The notes: generated from the sequence alone by a model not told the origin. A DNA stretch of 64,000 nucleotides from Hyphomicrobium sp. LHD-15 (GCF_031157355.1 NZ_JAVIFT010000004.1:1-64000); one strand, 5' to 3'. Shown: positions 47,318-57,847, numbered from the stretch's first letter. A program made the numbers and translations.

Positions 47318-47722
47318 CTACTGCTCGCCCGACAATTCCTGGCTCGCGACCTTAATGTACTTGCGGCCAGCCTCGCGCGCGAGCGTCACGGCCTCGTCGA
47401 GCGGAACCTCCTCGCGCAGGCCCGCAAGCTTGACCAGGATCGGTAGATTGATGCCGGCGATGATCTCGACCTTCGCCTCGTCCATCACGGAGATGGCGAG
47501 GTTCGACGGCGTGCCGCCGAACATGTCGGTCAGGATGATCACGCCCGATCCGGTCTCGGTGCGGCGCACCGCCTCCAGGATCTCGGTCCGGCGCGCTTCC
47601 ATGTCGTCTTCGGCTCCGATCGAGATGGTCTCGAGCTGAGTCTGAGGCCCGACGATGTGTTCGAGCGCAGCTCGGAACTCAACCGCCAAGCCGCCGTGAG
47701 TGACGATCACAAGTCCGATCAT
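47318..47722 (-). CDS. PTS system mannose-type EIIA component
   Basis: 134 residues, the whole being an EIIA-Man domain. The phosphorylated His9 lies in VTHGG, and the DMFGGTPSN signature is at about 65-73. It receives phosphate from HPr. In alphaproteobacteria it lacks EIIB/C partners and acts as a regulator of the ChvG/ChvI-linked network. Second gene in line before HPr. Confidence 0.95.
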   Translation of the reverse strand: MIGLVIVTHGGLAVEFRAALEHIVGPQTQLETISIGAEDDMEARRTEILEAVRRTETGSGVIILTDMFGGTPSNLAISVMDEAKVEIIAGINLPILVKLAGLREEVPLDEAVTLAREAGRKYIKVASQELSGEQ

Positions 47723-47918
47723 CGAGCACTGCCGAAATTGTTTCGAATTCGCATCTTCCGAGCGTTATTCCGGTTCGGGGTTCGCCCCCTAAATCCCCAT
47801 GACGTCGGGACATTCCCCTTGGGATCATAATGTCCGCGGCTGCCACCTACCCGCTTCGCGCAGCGCGCCGGAGACTTACAGGGGTTCGCGGGCAACGCAA
47901 GGGTTTTCCTGCTGGGGC

Positions 47919-48401
47919 TCATGGGGGAGTTAACGGGACGGCTGCGGCATGGAGCGCCAAAAGGAGCTTGACAGGGGCCGAGGCTTCGAACGCCGCCAAG
48001 CGAACAACCGGGACTTCGATGTCCCAAAACACCGCCGTCAGATGATCCAGAGGATAGCGCGGTACGTCCTCGGCCGGGACGATCTCGACGACGAGCGCGA
48101 GGTGCGCGGACGCGCGATACGGCAGCTCGACAATTCCCAGGCCGCGCACTTCGATCTTGCCCGCGATGGTGGGAGGGGCCGTGGTTTCGATCCCTTTAGC
48201 CGTGCGCGAAAGATTGACCTGATCGTCGGACACAAGCTCGGCGCGATCGGCAACGTGCGCGAGGGGGGCGGCCGCAATACAGCGGAGCGCGAGATCGGAT
48301 TTTCCGGATCCAGACGGGCCGCGGATGAGCACAGACTTGTCGCCCAGGGCAACGGCGGTGGCGTGGACGGACTCAGGGGTATTCGCGCGTGGGTTGCTCA
48401 T
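47919..48401 (-). CDS. hprK: HPr kinase/phosphorylase, short alphaproteobacterial form
   Basis: 160 residues, only the C-terminal catalytic domain of the usual about 310-residue enzyme. P-loop GPSGSGKSDLALR is at about 29-41, and the segment EVRGLGIVELPY is the HprK family signature. It adds or removes phosphate at the HPr serine. The start overlaps the 3' end of chvG by 29 bases, so expression is coupled to the two-component system. The 196-bp gap to EIIA may hold another promoter. Confidence 0.94.
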   Translation of the reverse strand: MSNPRANTPESVHATAVALGDKSVLIRGPSGSGKSDLALRCIAAAPLAHVADRAELVSDDQVNLSRTAKGIETTAPPTIAGKIEVRGLGIVELPYRASAHLALVVEIVPAEDVPRYPLDHLTAVFWDIEVPVVRLAAFEASAPVKLLLALHAAAVPLTPP

Positions 48402-50334
48402 GATGCCGATCCGATGCCGCCCAGCGCCCGCTCGTCATGCCCGCCTTGGCTGAAGCGACGAGACCGGGAAGGCGGACCACAAAACGCGCACCGCGCGCCC
48501 GTTCCACCTTGGCGGCTCCATTTCCGGCGGCACCTTTGCCGCTCTTGTTCTCGGCGGCGATCTCTCCGCCGTGTGCGCGGATGATCTCGCGCGAGATGGA
48601 CAGGCCGAGACCCGAATTCTTGCCGCGCGTCGCCTCCGTTTCGGGGCGATCCGTGTAGAAGCGATCGAAGATGATATCGAGGCGATCGTCGGGAATGCCG
48701 GGGCCTTGGTCTTCGACGACCAGCTCCACGATGCCTTCGACGCGGCGGACATTCACGGTCACCGCCTCGCCTTCCGGCGAGAACGAGATGGCGTTGTCGA
48801 CGAGGTTGGTCAGCACCTGGCCGAGACGCCCGGCGTGGCCGTTGACGAGGTAGGCGCCTTCGAACGGCGAGATGGCGATCGTGGTATCGACGCGGCGGCT
48901 ATCGCCGGAGAGGATGTCCCGGAAGATCTGAGACACGCTCGCGACCACGGCCGTGACGTCGACCGGCCCCACCTGCTGGCGCGCCAACTCGGCATCGAGG
49001 CGCGACGCATTGGACACGTCGGTGATCAGGCGATTGAGGCGTTTCAGCTCGTTCTGGATCTGCTTCACGACCTCGTTGCGCTGTTCTTCTGTGCGCGCGT
49101 AGGTGAGCGATTCCGCCATGGAGCGCGCCGCGGCCAGCGGATTTTTCAGCTCGTGCGCGACGTCGGCGGCGAAGCTTTCGCTCGCCTCCACGCGGCGGTA
49201 GAGGGCGGCCGTCATGGCGGCGAAGGCGGACGACATCCGCCCCACTTCGTCGGTGCGTTGCGAATAGTCGGGCAACTCGTGGCGCGCGCCGATATTGCGG
49301 CTGACGAGATCGGCGGCGGCCGAAAGGCGGCGGATCGGTCCAGCGACGGTTCTCGCCAGAAGAACCGCGCTCAGCAGCGTCGCCAGCATGGCGAAGGCAG
49401 CCAGCAGCCAGATCTGATCGCGCTGATCGGAGATGATCTGGTCGATCTCGCCCGGCGGCGTCGACATCAAGAGCACGCCTTGCACGACGGAGGCGCGCTG
49501 GATCGGCACGGCCGTCGAGACGATCTGCTCGCCCTTTTCGTTGAGCAGCAGCATGGCGGTCGCGGTGCCCTGTAGCGCCTGGCGGACCTCGGGATAGGAC
49601 GTGCCGTTGGCGTTGCCGATCTCGCGATAGACAGGCAAATCCTCGTTCATCAGCGTCCAGGATTTGAGGCGGGTCCAAAAGTTCTTGGTCCGCATCTTGT
49701 TGTTGCCCGAGGGCGTCTTCGGATCGTGACGCGAAAGCTGGCCGCGTTTCAGCAGCGTCGCCGAATCCATCACCAGCGTACCGTCGCGGCTATAAACGCG
49801 CGCGCGCCGCGTGGTCGGCTGAATGAGCCTGCGCAGAATGGGCGCTACGCGCTCGGGCCGGATCGACAGCTCGTGCGCGGTAAACGCGATGTCGTCGGGG
49901 GGAGAAGCCTTCTCGTCGGGCGAGGGAAGACTATCGGTATGGATGATGAGGCGGCCTGTTTCCACCCGCGCATCGCCCGCAATGGCGGCTGCGATGATCT
50001 CTCCCTGCACACGCAGGGATTCCCGTTTCGCATCGATCAGCCAAGCGTTGTTCTCGCTGAAATACAGAATGCCGCCGATCATCACGACAAGGCCGGCGAG
50101 GCTGGCGACGAGAATACGCCGCAGCAGGCTGCCGCCGACGAAGCGCACGACGGGAAACGCACGCCACAGGCGAAGCGGGAGCGAGGCTGGCTGCTCCTCG
50201 CGACTGACCGGGGCTTGCTGGCGCAAGAGATAGCGGGACCGGGCGGCCAGTGTCGTCCGCCACCGACGCACGGCGGCCATAACGGCCTCGAGCCCGGTGA
50301 CAGCCGCCGGCGATCGCTCGGTCTCGAGCGCCAT
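48373..50334 (-). CDS. chvG: Sensor histidine kinase ChvG (ExoS family)
   Basis: 653 residues. Two transmembrane helices (about 72-93 and 307-328) flank a periplasmic sensing domain of about 210 residues. HAMP follows, then the H-box DVAHELKNPLAAARS and ATP-binding NLVDNAISFSPEG, DQGPGIPDDR and GLGLSISREI. ChvG responds to acid and envelope stress and controls surface polysaccharide, motility and central metabolism in Hyphomicrobiales. It starts 78 bp after chvI. Confidence 0.94.
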   Translation of the reverse strand: MALETERSPAAVTGLEAVMAAVRRWRTTLAARSRYLLRQQAPVSREEQPASLPLRLWRAFPVVRFVGGSLLRRILVASLAGLVVMIGGILYFSENNAWLIDAKRESLRVQGEIIAAAIAGDARVETGRLIIHTDSLPSPDEKASPPDDIAFTAHELSIRPERVAPILRRLIQPTTRRARVYSRDGTLVMDSATLLKRGQLSRHDPKTPSGNNKMRTKNFWTRLKSWTLMNEDLPVYREIGNANGTSYPEVRQALQGTATAMLLLNEKGEQIVSTAVPIQRASVVQGVLLMSTPPGEIDQIISDQRDQIWLLAAFAMLATLLSAVLLARTVAGPIRRLSAAADLVSRNIGARHELPDYSQRTDEVGRMSSAFAAMTAALYRRVEASESFAADVAHELKNPLAAARSMAESLTYARTEEQRNEVVKQIQNELKRLNRLITDVSNASRLDAELARQQVGPVDVTAVVASVSQIFRDILSGDSRRVDTTIAISPFEGAYLVNGHAGRLGQVLTNLVDNAISFSPEGEAVTVNVRRVEGIVELVVEDQGPGIPDDRLDIIFDRFYTDRPETEATRGKNSGLGLSISREIIRAHGGEIAAENKSGKGAAGNGAAKVERARGARFVVRLPGLVASAKAGMTSGRWAASDRHHEQPTREYP

Positions 50335-50412
50335 TAACCCTCCACTGCGTCTACGTCGACTTCAACTGAGCCAGCTTACATCCGGATTCTGATCCGGATG
50401 TGGTCTCAGGCA

Positions 50413-51120
50413 TCAAGCTTCCTTGAAGCGGTAGCCTACGCCATAAAGCGTCTCGATGACGTCGAAATCATCGTCAACCTGCTTGAACTTCTTGCGCAAG
50501 CGTTTGATGTGGCTGTCGATCGTCCGATCGTCGACGTAGACCTGATCGTCGTAAGCCGCGTCCATCAGCGCGTCGCGCGTCTTGACCACGCCGGGGCGGT
50601 GGGCCAGCGCCTGCAGGATCAGGAACTCGGTTACCGTCAAGGTGACCGGGCGGTTGTCCCAATGGCAGGTGTGGCGCTCCGGATCGAGCTTCAGCTTTCC
50701 GCGCTCCAGGATGTGGGCGACGGTCGGCTCGGTGACTTGGCCGTCCTTCGGCTGCAAGCGCCGCAGAATGGCGCGCACGCGCTCAACGATGAGGCGCTGC
50801 GAGAACGGCTTGGCGATATAATCGTCGGCGCCCATCTTGAGGCCGAACAGCTCGTCGATCTCCTCGTCCTTCGAGGTGAGGAAGATAACCGGCATGTCGG
50901 ACTGCTGACGCACGCGGCGCAGAAGCTCCATGCCATCCATGCGCGGCATCTTGATGTCGAAGATGCCGAGGTCGGCCGGATCCTCAGTCAGTGCTTCCAA
51001 TGCGGATGCGCCGTCCGAATAGGTGCGGACCTTGTAACCTTCAGCCTCGAGCGCCATACCAAGCGAGGTCAAAATGTTCCGCTCGTCATCGACCAGCGCA
51101 ATCGTGCTTTTCTCTTTCAT
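50413..51120 (-). CDS. chvI: Response regulator ChvI (OmpR family)
   Basis: 235 residues. Receiver domain with ALVDDERN, the phospho-acceptor Asp in [12 protein letters not shown] and the Lys in DDYIAKPFS. Winged-helix DNA-binding domain with the HIKRLRKKF recognition helix and YGVGYRF. Partner of ChvG encoded just downstream. It is divergent from the HugZ-like gene at 51267. Confidence 0.96.
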   Translation of the reverse strand: MKEKSTIALVDDERNILTSLGMALEAEGYKVRTYSDGASALEALTEDPADLGIFDIKMPRMDGMELLRRVRQQSDMPVIFLTSKDEEIDELFGLKMGADDYIAKPFSQRLIVERVRAILRRLQPKDGQVTEPTVAHILERGKLKLDPERHTCHWDNRPVTLTVTEFLILQALAHRPGVVKTRDALMDAAYDDQVYVDDRTIDSHIKRLRKKFKQVDDDFDVIETLYGVGYRFKEA

Positions 51121-51266
51121 CTCAGCTTATCCTCGCGGGCACCCTAAACGGTACATGGCGCTTTATGGTCCCAAGGTGGATCAATTGTGGCAGGAACCAA
51201 CTATGTGACAGCGCCTGAACCCAGTCTGAACAACCCCAAAGGGCAAACCAAACAAGGCAAGATCAA

Positions 51267-52034
51267 ATGGCAGGCACCAATCCCGGCATTCCGCAGCAGC
51301 AATCCGCCGCCCAGCTTTCTCCCGGGGAGGCCACCCGCGCCCTGATGCGCCGCGCCCTCAAGGCCTCTCTCGCCACTCTCGAAACGTCGACCGGCCATCC
51401 TTACGCCTCGCTGATCACAATCGCAACCGATGTGGACGGAACGCCGCTGTTCCTGATCTCAACTCTCGCTCTCCACACGAAAAATCTGGGGAACGATGCC
51501 CGCGCGAGCCTGCTTTTCGACGGCACGGACGCGGCCGGCGACCCCCTGGCCGGCGGGCGGGTGACGATCATGGGCCGGGCGGTCAAGACCCAGCGCCCGA
51601 CGGCGCGGGAGCGCTTCCTGGCGCGGCAGAGCCATGCCAGCGGCTATGCCGACTTCCCGGACTTTGCATTCTATGAGCTCGTACCGGAGCGTGCCCATTT
51701 CATAGGCGGCTTCGGCCGGATCGTCGACCTCACTCCTGCCGATCTTCTGGTCGACACGGCGGGGGCGTCCGAACTCGTCGCCGCGCACGCCGACATCGTC
51801 TCGCACATGAACGAGGATCACGCGGGCGCCATTGAGCTCTACGCGACCGAAATCGCCGGAGCGCCGGGGGGTCCGTGGCGGCTCACCGGGCTCGACCCCG
51901 AAGGCTTCGACATCGTCTGTGACGGCGTCACGCGTCGCTTACCGTTTGCGACGAAAGTCGAAACCGCCGACGACGCGCGACGCGAATTCGTTCGTCTCGC
52001 GGCTGTTGCACGCGGCCTAAAGTCGAAGGCCTAA
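51267..52034 (+). CDS. HugZ-like FMN-binding / pyridoxamine-phosphate-oxidase-fold protein with DUF2470 domain
   Basis: 255 residues. A split-barrel flavin fold (about 20-165) with GHPYASLITIA and GRVTIMGRAV, then a C-terminal DUF2470 domain with HMNEDHAGAIELYA. This pairing is that of HugZ/HutZ haem-degrading or haem-binding proteins, so it may bind haem rather than oxidise pyridoxamine phosphate. Cytoplasmic. Divergent from chvI. Confidence 0.85.
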   Translation: MAGTNPGIPQQQSAAQLSPGEATRALMRRALKASLATLETSTGHPYASLITIATDVDGTPLFLISTLALHTKNLGNDARASLLFDGTDAAGDPLAGGRVTIMGRAVKTQRPTARERFLARQSHASGYADFPDFAFYELVPERAHFIGGFGRIVDLTPADLLVDTAGASELVAAHADIVSHMNEDHAGAIELYATEIAGAPGGPWRLTGLDPEGFDIVCDGVTRRLPFATKVETADDARREFVRLAAVARGLKSKA

Positions 52035-52150
52035 GTACCTTTCGCGTGCTTGAAGCGCTATTATCGCGGGTGCTACTTAGCACCCGCAAAATGATTTTCT
52101 TTGTCGATGTTCTTTAGTGGCTCCATGAGCCGCTCGCGGAGGGCTATTCC

Positions 52151-53959
52151 ATGAACGCGATGCCGCCGATCCCACCCGCAACGCGCAACCCCGCCGTGCT
52201 GGCCTTCGTTGAAGAAGCGACCACGCTGTTCAAGCCGGAAAGCGTCGTCTGGTGCAACGGAAGCAAAGCCGAATATCAGCAGCTGCTGCATGCCATGGTG
52301 GCCACCGGCACCGCGCAGTGGCTCAATCCCGAGAAGCGACCCAATTCCGTCATCGTCCGCTCCGACCCGGCCGACGTCGCGCGCGTCGAGGATCAGACCT
52401 ACATCTGCTCGGTCTCGAAAGACGACGCCGGCCCAACCAATAACTGGGCCGATCCGGCTGAGATGAAAGCTACGCTGACGGGGCTGTTCGACGGCGCCAT
52501 GCTCGGGCGCGCGATGTACGTCGTTCCCTACTCGATGGGACCGGTGGGCTCGCCCATCGCGCGCATCGGCATCATGGTGACCGACAGCGCCTATGCGGTC
52601 GCCAACATGCACATCATGACGCGCGTTGGAGATCAGGTGCTCACCGCGCTCGGCTCGAGCACGGATTTCGTGCGCGGCCTGCACACGGTGGGCGTACCGC
52701 TCAAGAAGCAGACATGGGCCGACGAGCCCTGGCCTTGCAATACGACCAAATACATCTGCCATTTCCCCGAAACGCGCGAGATCTGGTCTTACGGATCGGG
52801 CTACGGCGGCAACGCGCTGCTCGGCAAGAAATGCCACGCGCTCCGCATCGCGTCCGCCCAGGCGCGCGACGAGGGCTGGATGGCCGAGCACATGCTTATC
52901 CTCAAGCTCACCAATCCGGAGGGCCGCTCCAAGTTCATCGCCGCAGCCTTCCCTTCGGCCTGTGGCAAGACCAACCTGGCGATGCTGATCCCGACCATTC
53001 CCGGCTGGAAAGCCGAAACGATTGGCGACGATATCTGCTGGATGAAATTCGGTGCCGACGGGCGCCTCCGTGCCATCAATCCGGAGACCGGTTTCTTCGG
53101 CGTTGCGCCGGGCACATCGCCCGATAGCAATCTCAACGCGATGAAGACGCTCGATGCCAACTGCATCTTCACCAACGTCGCGCTCACCGACGACAACGAC
53201 ATCTACTGGGAGCAGATGGGCGAGAAGCCGCCGCAGCATCTGACCGATTGGCTGCGCCGCTCGTGGTCGCCGTCCACCGGACGGACGGCCGCGCACCCCA
53301 ATGCCCGCTTCACGGCGCCCGCTTCGCAGTGCCCGGCCATCGCCAAGGAATGGGACGACCCGGCTGGCGTGCCGATCGACGCGATCCTGTTCGGAGGGCG
53401 CAGGGCCTCGGTGGTGCCGCTGGTCTCGGAAGCGCTGTCGTGGCGGCACGGGACCTTCCTCGGCTCGATCATGGCTTCAGAGAAAACGGCGGCTGCTGCC
53501 GGAACCGTGGGTGAACTGAGGCGCGATCCGATGGCCATGCTGCCGTTCTGCGGCTACCACATGGGCGACTACTTCCAGCATTGGATCGAGATGGGCGAGA
53601 AGGGCGGCGGCAAGATGCCGAAGATCTTCTACGTCAACTGGTTCCGGAAAAGCGCGGAAGGCCGCTTCCTGTGGCCGGGCTATGGCGAGAACAGCCGCGT
53701 TCTGAAGTGGATCTTCGAACGCTGCGACGGCACGGCGGACGCCATCGAGACGCCGATCGGCAAGCTGCCGGACACCGGCGCGCTCGACCTCGACGGGCTC
53801 AATATTCCGGCCAATGCGATCGCTGAGCTGCTGAAGGTCGATCGCGCAGGGTGGAAGTCGGAAATTCCCTCGATCCGGGAGCACTTCAGCAGCTTCGGCG
53901 ACAAGCTGCCGTCAGCGCTCGCGCAGGAGCTCGACGCGCTCGAACAGCGCCTCGGCTGA
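52151..53959 (+). CDS. pckG: Phosphoenolpyruvate carboxykinase (GTP type)
   Basis: Converts oxaloacetate to PEP with GTP. 602 residues, the length of the GTP family (ATP enzymes are about 535). The kinase-1a loop is FPSACGKTN with the reactive Cys, and the metal region has [10 protein letters not shown]. The substrate-binding [18 protein letters not shown] and C-terminal [14 protein letters not shown] are GTP-type. In many Hyphomicrobiales the gene at this place beside chvIG is the ATP-type pckA; here the unrelated GTP enzyme occupies it. Confidence 0.96.
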   Translation: MNAMPPIPPATRNPAVLAFVEEATTLFKPESVVWCNGSKAEYQQLLHAMVATGTAQWLNPEKRPNSVIVRSDPADVARVEDQTYICSVSKDDAGPTNNWADPAEMKATLTGLFDGAMLGRAMYVVPYSMGPVGSPIARIGIMVTDSAYAVANMHIMTRVGDQVLTALGSSTDFVRGLHTVGVPLKKQTWADEPWPCNTTKYICHFPETREIWSYGSGYGGNALLGKKCHALRIASAQARDEGWMAEHMLILKLTNPEGRSKFIAAAFPSACGKTNLAMLIPTIPGWKAETIGDDICWMKFGADGRLRAINPETGFFGVAPGTSPDSNLNAMKTLDANCIFTNVALTDDNDIYWEQMGEKPPQHLTDWLRRSWSPSTGRTAAHPNARFTAPASQCPAIAKEWDDPAGVPIDAILFGGRRASVVPLVSEALSWRHGTFLGSIMASEKTAAAAGTVGELRRDPMAMLPFCGYHMGDYFQHWIEMGEKGGGKMPKIFYVNWFRKSAEGRFLWPGYGENSRVLKWIFERCDGTADAIETPIGKLPDTGALDLDGLNIPANAIAELLKVDRAGWKSEIPSIREHFSSFGDKLPSALAQELDALEQRLG

Positions 53960-54184
53960 TTTCGATCAGGGCGGCTCGTCATTTTTTTCACCGCTGATTC
54001 ACGTGAAAGCGATCAGGCTTTCGCGATCGGAGTTGTAGGTGTCAAAGCACCCTATCGCGCTTCCTCCTGAATCGTGGTCTATCCCTTAAGGTGATCGCAA
54101 CGCGATCCACGACAGTCTCTGGCTCGATCATCATGCCTGAGAGGACGAGCAGGCGGCGCATGCCGGCTTGATGGGACGACCGCG

Positions 54185-54577
54185 ATGCTGAACTGGCTTT
54201 CCAGGCTGTTCCGGCGACGTCAGGAGGCCTTGCCTCAGCGCCCGTTTACATCCCGCGTGCGCGTCGTCCACGACGACAAGTTCATCACCGTCTATGACGG
54301 CGAAGGCGGGGTCGTCATGCTCGACTGGGCGGACATCGCCAACGTCACGGTTCTCACCACGGACGCAGGTCCGTTCGAAATCGACCTGTTCTGGTTGCTC
54401 TCGGATCGCGACGGAAGGCGCACCGTGACCGTTCCGATGGGCGCCAGGGGCGAGCACGACCTGCTACAGGCCATGCAAATCCGCTTTTCCGGGTTCGACA
54501 ACATGGCTGTCGTCGAAGCCATGAGCAGCACCGCAAACCGCTCGTTTCAAATCTGGCCGCCGGCCGAGATGATTTGA
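54185..54577 (+). CDS. Conserved hypothetical protein
   Basis: 130 residues, no signal peptide or membrane segment. It begins with a basic stretch (LSRLFRRRQ) and continues as a mixed alpha/beta domain with VVMLDWADIANVTVLTTDAGPF and DNMAVVEAMSS. I do not recognise a family. It faces the FAD-dependent oxidoreductase gene tail to tail (16 bp apart). Confidence 0.7.
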   Translation: MLNWLSRLFRRRQEALPQRPFTSRVRVVHDDKFITVYDGEGGVVMLDWADIANVTVLTTDAGPFEIDLFWLLSDRDGRRTVTVPMGARGEHDLLQAMQIRFSGFDNMAVVEAMSSTANRSFQIWPPAEMI

Positions 54578-54593
54578 CGGACGAGTGCCGATC

Positions 54594-55796
54594 TCAGGCG
54601 CGCGGCTCGGGGGAACGCGCCGAGGCGGGCGCATCGAATAGATGGCGGACGCGGTGCCAGGCGTCATGAACCCCGTGACGGGCCCAGCGCGCCAAGCCAA
54701 GCGCCACCGATGCCCATCTTGCCGCCCACCAGAAAAGGCTCTGGTCGGTCGCCATCGAGCGGGCGCGATAGGCACGCGCCAGCGATCGCTTGTCGGACGC
54801 GACCTTGACGGGGTCGTCGTAGTAGCTCGCGATCTTCTCGACGCCCATGCCGGGCGTTGCCAACCACCGCGAGACGTATTCGTTGCAGAGACGATCCACG
54901 TCGATGACCGCCTTCTGCGCGCCGGTTCCGGCGGCGGGGCAGGCGGTGCCGAACGCGTCGCCCAGCAGAACGATGCCGGGCTGGCGATAATTGCTCGTTG
55001 CGTAGAGATCGATCGGGCGCATCTTGACCGGGCCCAGGATGCGAAGCGGGCCTGCCAACGCTTCGAGGCGCGGCATCTCGGTTTTGAGAACCGCTTCCGG
55101 CGAAGCGCGTAACTCGCGCAGCCACGGATCGTCGAGCGGCCGATAGAGGAACAGGTTGGCGCGCATTCTCGAGCCAATCGGGAATAGCGTGAGATACGAG
55201 ATACGCGAACGCGGATGCTCGCCAAAATGCGTCAGCGCCCGGAACGGAAACGCATCGCCAGCGGCGTGTTCCACGTCGAAGCCGAAGCTGATCGAATGAC
55301 AGACGCTCAAATCTTTGCGCGCCATGTCGAGCGATTGGCGCAGGCTGTTGCTCAAGCCGCTCGCCATCAGCACCAGACGCACGGATATGCTCTCGCCCGA
55401 TGCAAGCGTGATCGTCTGCCGATCAGGGCTATTCGCGACCGCCGTCACCTTGCCGCGAATGAACGTGACACTCGCCGGAAACTCGGCGCGGAGCGTATTC
55501 ACAAGCGTGCCGTAGTCTATGCCGAGCTGGTCGCTGGCCCGCTTCTCGACAACGTGGCCGAGACGGGAGACCCAGACACTACGGTCCGGCGTCGCCACCG
55601 CAAGCACGGCGTCACCGATACCGGCTTTGCGCAGAATGCCGATCTGGTCGAAGTCGAGCTTCTCACAGCGGAACTCGTCCGGGTAGGTATCGTTCGGATC
55701 GATGATCGCAACGCGATGACCGGCGCGAGCGAGGATGGTCGCGGAAATCGAGCCCGCGAGGCCTGCGCCGACAATCCCGACATCGAACTCGCGCAT
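54594..55796 (-). CDS. FAD-dependent oxidoreductase (geranylgeranyl-reductase / class A monooxygenase-like)
   Basis: 400 residues. An N-terminal dinucleotide fold VGIVGAGLAGS at about 6-16 binds FAD. The second FAD motif GIVLLGDAFGTACPAAGTGAQ is at about 285-305. The C-terminal about 100 residues are helical. Such enzymes hydroxylate or reduce lipids, quinones or polyketides. No neighbour suggests a substrate. Cytoplasmic or membrane-associated. Confidence 0.82.
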   Translation of the reverse strand: MREFDVGIVGAGLAGSISATILARAGHRVAIIDPNDTYPDEFRCEKLDFDQIGILRKAGIGDAVLAVATPDRSVWVSRLGHVVEKRASDQLGIDYGTLVNTLRAEFPASVTFIRGKVTAVANSPDRQTITLASGESISVRLVLMASGLSNSLRQSLDMARKDLSVCHSISFGFDVEHAAGDAFPFRALTHFGEHPRSRISYLTLFPIGSRMRANLFLYRPLDDPWLRELRASPEAVLKTEMPRLEALAGPLRILGPVKMRPIDLYATSNYRQPGIVLLGDAFGTACPAAGTGAQKAVIDVDRLCNEYVSRWLATPGMGVEKIASYYDDPVKVASDKRSLARAYRARSMATDQSLFWWAARWASVALGLARWARHGVHDAWHRVRHLFDAPASARSPEPRA

Positions 55797-55999
55797 AGGC
55801 GTCTCCGTTTGCGGCTTGCAACCAGCGAGCCGACTACAACTCTGATACCTACGTACATTGGGCGCGAGCCGCTAAATGGCGGTTAAGGAACGGCGCCGAG
55901 TTTCGGCTTCTCGTCCGATGGCTAACAAAGGATGAAGGAGGCTGCGGAAAAGGCGATCCGCCTCGAACATTTGCGGGTCCGCAGGCCCCGCTTTCCGCC

Positions 56000-56818
56000 T
56001 CAGTTTCGGAATGCCCGCTCCAGATTGCGGGCCTTGTCGAGGTTTTTGGCCTTGTCGGCATTCTTCATGGCGCCGATGCGGGCGCTGTTGACGTCGGCAT
56101 CGGCGAAGTCGGCGCCCTCCACGTTGGCGCCGGTGAAGTCGGATCCGCCGAGCTCGCTGCCCGCGAGCGAAGCGCCGGTGAAGTCCGCGCCAGTGAGGGT
56201 GGAGTATTCGATAAGGGCGCGGCGCAGATTTGCCCCCTTGAACGAGGCCCCTTCGAGATTGGTGCTCTTGAAGGTGCCGCGCATGAGGCCCATCGACTGG
56301 TTCTTTTCGTCGGCCGAGAGATTGGCGCCGTCGAGCTTCACGCCTTTCATGCTCGCTTTCGACATGTCGCCCGCGACGTGAGCGCCGGAGAGATCGGCGC
56401 CGTCCAGCTTCGCGCCGACGAGCTGCGTTCCGAACAGGCTCGCGCCCTTCAGATTGGCTTCCGTCCAGTCGGAGTTCAGCGCCCAGGCGGAGTCGAGGTT
56501 GACGCCTTCGAGGTTGGCTTTCGAGAGGTTCGCGCCCATCAGGCGTGCCGCCTGAAAGTTCACGCGGCGCAGGTCCATGCCGGACAGATCTAGCTTGTTC
56601 AAGGCCTTGCCGAAGAGATCCAGCGTTTCGCCCGCGGGCAGCTTTGCAAGTGCCGCCTCGATATCGGCGCGGCTCATCTCCGACTTGGTGAACTGGTCGG
56701 TCGAAAGATCGACCATGTCGAGCATGCTTTGCGCGGGGGCTGGGGCCGGTTCGGCGAAAGAGGCGATCGCAATTGCCAATGCGGCGACAAGGCCGGGCCT
56801 CCATCTGCTCATCGCCAC
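56000..56818 (-). CDS. Secreted pentapeptide-repeat protein
   Basis: 272 residues if started at the GTG at 56818, which has GGGAG eight bases upstream; ATGs at 56824 and 56812 are alternatives. Signal peptide ends near APAQS. From about residue 75 onward come A(D/N)LxG pentapeptides (ANLSKANLEGVNL, AKLDGADLSGAHV, ADFTGASL) forming a right-handed square beta-helix. The signal peptide suggests a periplasmic role rather than gyrase protection. Function unknown. Confidence 0.82.
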   Translation of the reverse strand: MAMSRWRPGLVAALAIAIASFAEPAPAPAQSMLDMVDLSTDQFTKSEMSRADIEAALAKLPAGETLDLFGKALNKLDLSGMDLRRVNFQAARLMGANLSKANLEGVNLDSAWALNSDWTEANLKGASLFGTQLVGAKLDGADLSGAHVAGDMSKASMKGVKLDGANLSADEKNQSMGLMRGTFKSTNLEGASFKGANLRRALIEYSTLTGADFTGASLAGSELGGSDFTGANVEGADFADADVNSARIGAMKNADKAKNLDKARNLERAFRN

Positions 56819-57087
56819 GGTCATTTCTCCCAATATTTTCTTATTGTTACCACGGATCTGCGGCCAGATAGCGCGGCTGATCACACCGCCGCGCAACCGG
56901 GACGAAGCAAATGTTCGAACAGGTGACCTTCTCAGTAAACTGGGTCGCGGACTAGCAATCTCAATAGCAGTGCGTATTTTCCGGATTGCGCCTAAGACGC
57001 CGCCACCCCCGCTGACACCCCCTCCCGTTTCCGGCTATGGTGCGGCGACCCAACGACAAGAAGCACGAATTCAAGAGAGGACCGTCG

Positions 57088-57840
57088 ATGTTCGACCCCG
57101 AAAACCCGCCGGAGCTCCAGTCTGCTCACTGGCTCAATACCGACGCTCCGATCAATCTCAAGGACCAGAAGGGCAAGGTCGTGGTGGTCGCCGCGTTCCA
57201 GCAGCACTGCCCGGGCAGCCTCAAGCACGGGCTGCCGCAAGCCGCGCGGCTCGCTGGCGCGTTCAGTCCCGACGAGGTGGTGGTGATCGGGCTCAACACC
57301 CCGTTCGAGCACACCGACAAGCAGGACAAGGCCGCGCTCGAGAGCTTCGTCGAGGAGCATGAGCTGCCGTTTCCGATCGCGCTCGACAAAGCCAACGGCA
57401 AGAGCCTGCCCAAAACGATGGAAGCCTACGAGATCCAGGGCACGCCGACGGTGCTGGTATTCGACCGCCAGGGCCGGTTGCGCCGCCACTACCTCGGACA
57501 GGTGGACGATCTCAGGCTCGGCGCGGAAGTGATGGCGCTTGCCATCGAAGCGCGCGATGCGCCGCGCGAGCAGTCGATCGCCCTCGAGCGGCGGCTGGCC
57601 GCGACGCTGGTCGACCCGAACGCGCACCATCATCACGGCGATGGCTGCGGATGCGGACACGACCATTCGCATGATCACGGCCACTCGCACGACCATGGTC
57701 ACGACCACGCGCATGCCCATTCTCATGAGGGCGGCTGCTGCGGCGGACAGGGCCATTCACACGATCACGACCATGACCACAAGCACGATCACCAGCACGC
57801 CGATGGCAAGGGCGGGTGCGGATGTGGGCATAATCACTAA
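57088..57840 (+). CDS. Redoxin-domain protein with His/Cys-rich metal-binding tail
   Basis: 250 residues from the ATG at 57088 (GAGAGGA upstream). Thioredoxin-like redoxin fold (about 1-160) with a single active-site Cys in QQHCPGSLKHG instead of CxxC, and the cis-Pro in GTPTVLV. After residue 178 comes a tail of about 70 residues with 26 His and 6 Cys (HHHH, GCGCG, CC, repeats of HDH). Such a tail can store or deliver Zn, Ni, Co or Cu. No signal peptide, so cytoplasmic. No metal-enzyme genes are adjacent. Confidence 0.85.
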   Translation: MFDPENPPELQSAHWLNTDAPINLKDQKGKVVVVAAFQQHCPGSLKHGLPQAARLAGAFSPDEVVVIGLNTPFEHTDKQDKAALESFVEEHELPFPIALDKANGKSLPKTMEAYEIQGTPTVLVFDRQGRLRRHYLGQVDDLRLGAEVMALAIEARDAPREQSIALERRLAATLVDPNAHHHHGDGCGCGHDHSHDHGHSHDHGHDHAHAHSHEGGCCGGQGHSHDHDHDHKHDHQHADGKGGCGCGHNH

Positions 57841-57847
57841 CCTCCTG

